A stretch of 45,052 nt of DNA from Bacteroidota bacterium. Lineage in GTDB: Bacteria; Bacteroidota; Bacteroidia; Chitinophagales; Chitinophagaceae. Positions 43,413 through 45,052 of this stretch are shown here, piece after piece. The notes beneath the pieces are model-generated. The model saw only the letters and a list, made by a program, of their open reading frames with translations, was not told the origin of the DNA and did not search any database. Both the position numbers and the translations under genes were made by a program. Location: the NCBI GenBank assembly GCA_005800655.1, contig SYEV01000041.1, forward strand, positions 1 through 45,052. The letters are read 5' to 3'. Position 1 is the first letter of the stretch. Each line of letters starts with the position of its first letter.

Positions 43413-44153
43413 TTATAATGCTTTGTAGGTAGGAATTTTGATATCATGATAAAAAGCAAAGGTCCAATTTTCTTTTTGTCCCTTTTCCCACCATTGTTGT
43501 CGCCATTCCATGGCTAATTTACCATCCAGGTCATACTTTGCAACAAACCTTGATTTCATTTGTTGCAGTTGCGGTGCAACATCAGCACCAAAAAATAAGA
43601 TGTCTTCCTGTTCTTTAATCCAACACACTTGATGATATAAACTATGTCCACCTGTAATTTTGTAATGAATCAAATTTTCAATCACGCCTTCCTCCTGTGT
43701 GAGCCATTGTACCTTGCTAAATTCCTCTAATATTTGTATCTGATCCGATATATAAGAAGCAGTTTTGGATTGTATTGCTAAATCATATTCACTTTTTTGT
43801 ATATAATAGGTTGCATAGGGGAAGCTAATAAAACGTTCCTGATGTTGGGGGTGCAGGTAACTAATACCACCTGAATGGTCTTTGTGTAAATGACTCAGGA
43901 AAACTTTGGTCACACTGGAAGGATCAATTCCAATGGCCATTAAATTAGCATGTATTTGAAGAATTCCTTGGTTATTAAAATAGCCGAGACCCGTATCTAA
44001 TAAAATAATGTCGTTTTCGGTTACGACAATAAAGGGTTGTACTTGCACCAATATACTACCTGGTGGTCGATTTTGAATATCCCCCTCAAAAGGCATAAAC
44101 ACTTTTGTACTATCAATTGAAAAACTGCCCTCAGATAAAGGATAAATACGCAT
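43413..44153 (-). CDS. MBL-fold metallo-hydrolase (lactonase/glyoxalase II-like)
   Basis: 246 residues. The di-zinc motif HLHKDHSG (~residues 93-100; HxHxDH) is intact, with further ligands in GGHSLYHQ (His ~170) and GADVAPQ (Asp ~190). The layout, with LLDTGLGYF and a long N-terminal beta part, resembles the AHL-lactonase/beta-lactamase-like group. No signal peptide, so cytoplasmic. Substrate cannot be assigned. It sits 16 bases after rodA in the same direction and may share its transcript. Confidence 0.88.
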   Translation of the reverse strand: MRIYPLSEGSFSIDSTKVFMPFEGDIQNRPPGSILVQVQPFIVVTENDIILLDTGLGYFNNQGILQIHANLMAIGIDPSSVTKVFLSHLHKDHSGGISYLHPQHQERFISFPYATYYIQKSEYDLAIQSKTASYISDQIQILEEFSKVQWLTQEEGVIENLIHYKITGGHSLYHQVCWIKEQEDILFFGADVAPQLQQMKSRFVAKYDLDGKLAMEWRQQWWEKGQKENWTFAFYHDIKIPTYKAL

Positions 44154-44169
44154 GGGATAAAAATAAGGA

Positions 44170-45052
44170 TTAACGCAGTACCATTTGCCTGTCAGCGTCT
44201 AATCTTAATAATATAAAAACTAGTACTGTAAAGGTGAGCAAGGAGGATCCGCCATAACTGATTAAAGGTAAAGGAATACCTACCACAGGGAATAATCCAA
44301 TGCACATACTAATATTAACAGCAATATGGAAAAAGAAAATGCCTACGACACTATAAGCATATACTCTTGAAAAAGTACTTCTTTGCCTTTCTGCGATTCG
44401 AATCAACCTAAACAGAAAAAACAAGTACAAACCTAGAAATGTAAACGTACCCACAAATCCAAAAGCTTCGCCTAAGGAGGTAAATATAAAGTCAGTATGT
44501 TGCTCGGGAACATATTTGCCTCTGGTTTGGGTACCTTTCAAAAAACCTCTTCCCCAAAATCCACCAGATCCAATGGCAATTTTACTTTGCTTTACATTAT
44601 AATCATCTGGCTTTCGCACAGTTTTTTTATTAATAGCTGTTTTGTTAGCTGATTTTACATTTTGGCCACAATCATATTCCTTACCCATCATGCTGTATAT
44701 ACGTGTACTTTGATAACACTCTAATACGTTATTGAAAATATAAGGAACGACATATTTAATCGTTCCAAAACAAATCGCCCAAATGGATAAAATGAATAGG
44801 ATTGAATTTTTATTTCTTTTGAATTTTTTAATTAGGTTTAAAATAATTAACCCTGCTATTACTGAAATAATAATGGATAAAACGGTCGGGTCTAATAATA
44901 GGGTGGCAATAACAAGTATAGCAAAGGATAACAAAGCAACCAAAATCACAGGCGGAAGTCCTTCTCGGTACATAGCAAAAATAAATGCGCTGTAGACTAA
45001 AGCTAAGCCCAGCTCATGTTGCATTACAGACAATATTGCTGGTAGTATTATC
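44170..45052 (-). CDS. rodA: RodA (FtsW/RodA/SpoVE) peptidoglycan glycosyltransferase, C-terminal part
   Basis: The frame is open to the right edge, so the N-terminus lies outside the window; about 293 residues are visible. SEDS hallmarks include the membrane helices, GRGFLKGTQTRGKYVPEQ followed by HTDFIFTSLGEAFGF (the PEQHTDFI active-site region) and PLPLISYGGSSLL near the C-terminus. RodA polymerises glycan strands for rod-shape elongation with a class B PBP. A periplasmic segment with two Cys (ECYQSTRI and DCGQNVKS) is inserted between helices. It is followed by an MBL-fold gene after 16 bases. Confidence 0.93.
   Translation of the reverse strand, partial: IILPAILSVMQHELGLALVYSAFIFAMYREGLPPVILVALLSFAILVIATLLLDPTVLSIIISVIAGLIILNLIKKFKRNKNSILFILSIWAICFGTIKYVVPYIFNNVLECYQSTRIYSMMGKEYDCGQNVKSANKTAINKKTVRKPDDYNVKQSKIAIGSGGFWGRGFLKGTQTRGKYVPEQHTDFIFTSLGEAFGFVGTFTFLGLYLFFLFRLIRIAERQRSTFSRVYAYSVVGIFFFHIAVNISMCIGLFPVVGIPLPLISYGGSSLLTFTVLVFILLRLDADRQMVLR

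Noticed and set aside
1-45052. Mobile elements, CRISPR arrays, defence islands
   Set aside because: No transposase, integrase, direct repeat array or restriction/defence gene was found; the gene content is ordinary core metabolism and envelope functions.

Overview
The window is AT-rich, densely coded chromosomal DNA from a member of the Bacteroidota. A placement in or near Chitinophagaceae is an inference from gene content and protein flavour. The evidence for the phylum is: a PorZ-like type IX secretion protein with a C-terminal sorting domain; an N-succinylornithine-type carbamoyltransferase (argF') inside a GNAT-argG-argC-argD-argF'-argB-argE-argH cluster; a long-form IspG; a DUF5606 protein; a SusC-plug-like fragment; and several TAnnTTTG (-7) promoter elements. 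I see no mobile element, CRISPR array, rRNA or tRNA gene, and no clear sign of recent transfer.

Layout. 1-2.1 kb: the end of a SNF2-family helicase, a secreted SGNH hydrolase, and a convergent YHS-domain lipoprotein. 2.5-10.8 kb: an eight-gene arginine operon on the + strand with very tight spacing and several overlaps. 10.9-15.5 kb: a periplasmic FKBP isomerase closed by a strong terminator, a lipoprotein with the class D beta-lactamase fold but without its catalytic residues, ispG, and an LpxL-type acyltransferase. 15.5-19.5 kb: a cysteine-free tandem rhodanese with a cysteine-free ArsR regulator, tsaB, ridA, an aldose 1-epimerase and a small secreted protein. 19.5-24.6 kb: porZ and, directly upstream in the same direction, a 967-residue NagZ/beta-lactamase-family fusion. 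24.9-31.1 kb: a DUF5606 protein, a DegT aminotransferase, rpoN, a PAP2-like membrane protein and an RND/MMPL exporter. 31.2-38.2 kb (- strand): a TlpA-like thioredoxin lipoprotein, gatB, a secreted plug+PDZ protein and alaS. 38.3-45 kb: an M23 peptidase, small proteins, an AlkA-like glycosylase, a frameshifted ppc, a metallo-beta-lactamase-fold hydrolase and the C-terminal part of rodA.

How the genes work together. The arginine cluster encodes the path from acyl-glutamate to arginine by acyl-citrulline, with the first-step acyltransferase most plausibly the GNAT at the head of the operon. Envelope functions dominate elsewhere: IspG (isoprenoid precursors), LpxL-like acylation, NagZ/AmpC-like wall processing, PorZ, M23, RodA and the PAP2-like/RND pair. 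The most unusual items are the class D beta-lactamase pseudoenzyme, the cysteine-free rhodanese/ArsR pair, the plug+PDZ hybrid, the Val at the specificity position of ArgF', and the single-base frameshift in ppc. I do not see a single multi-gene system that is clearly undescribed; these are the best candidates for a closer look.
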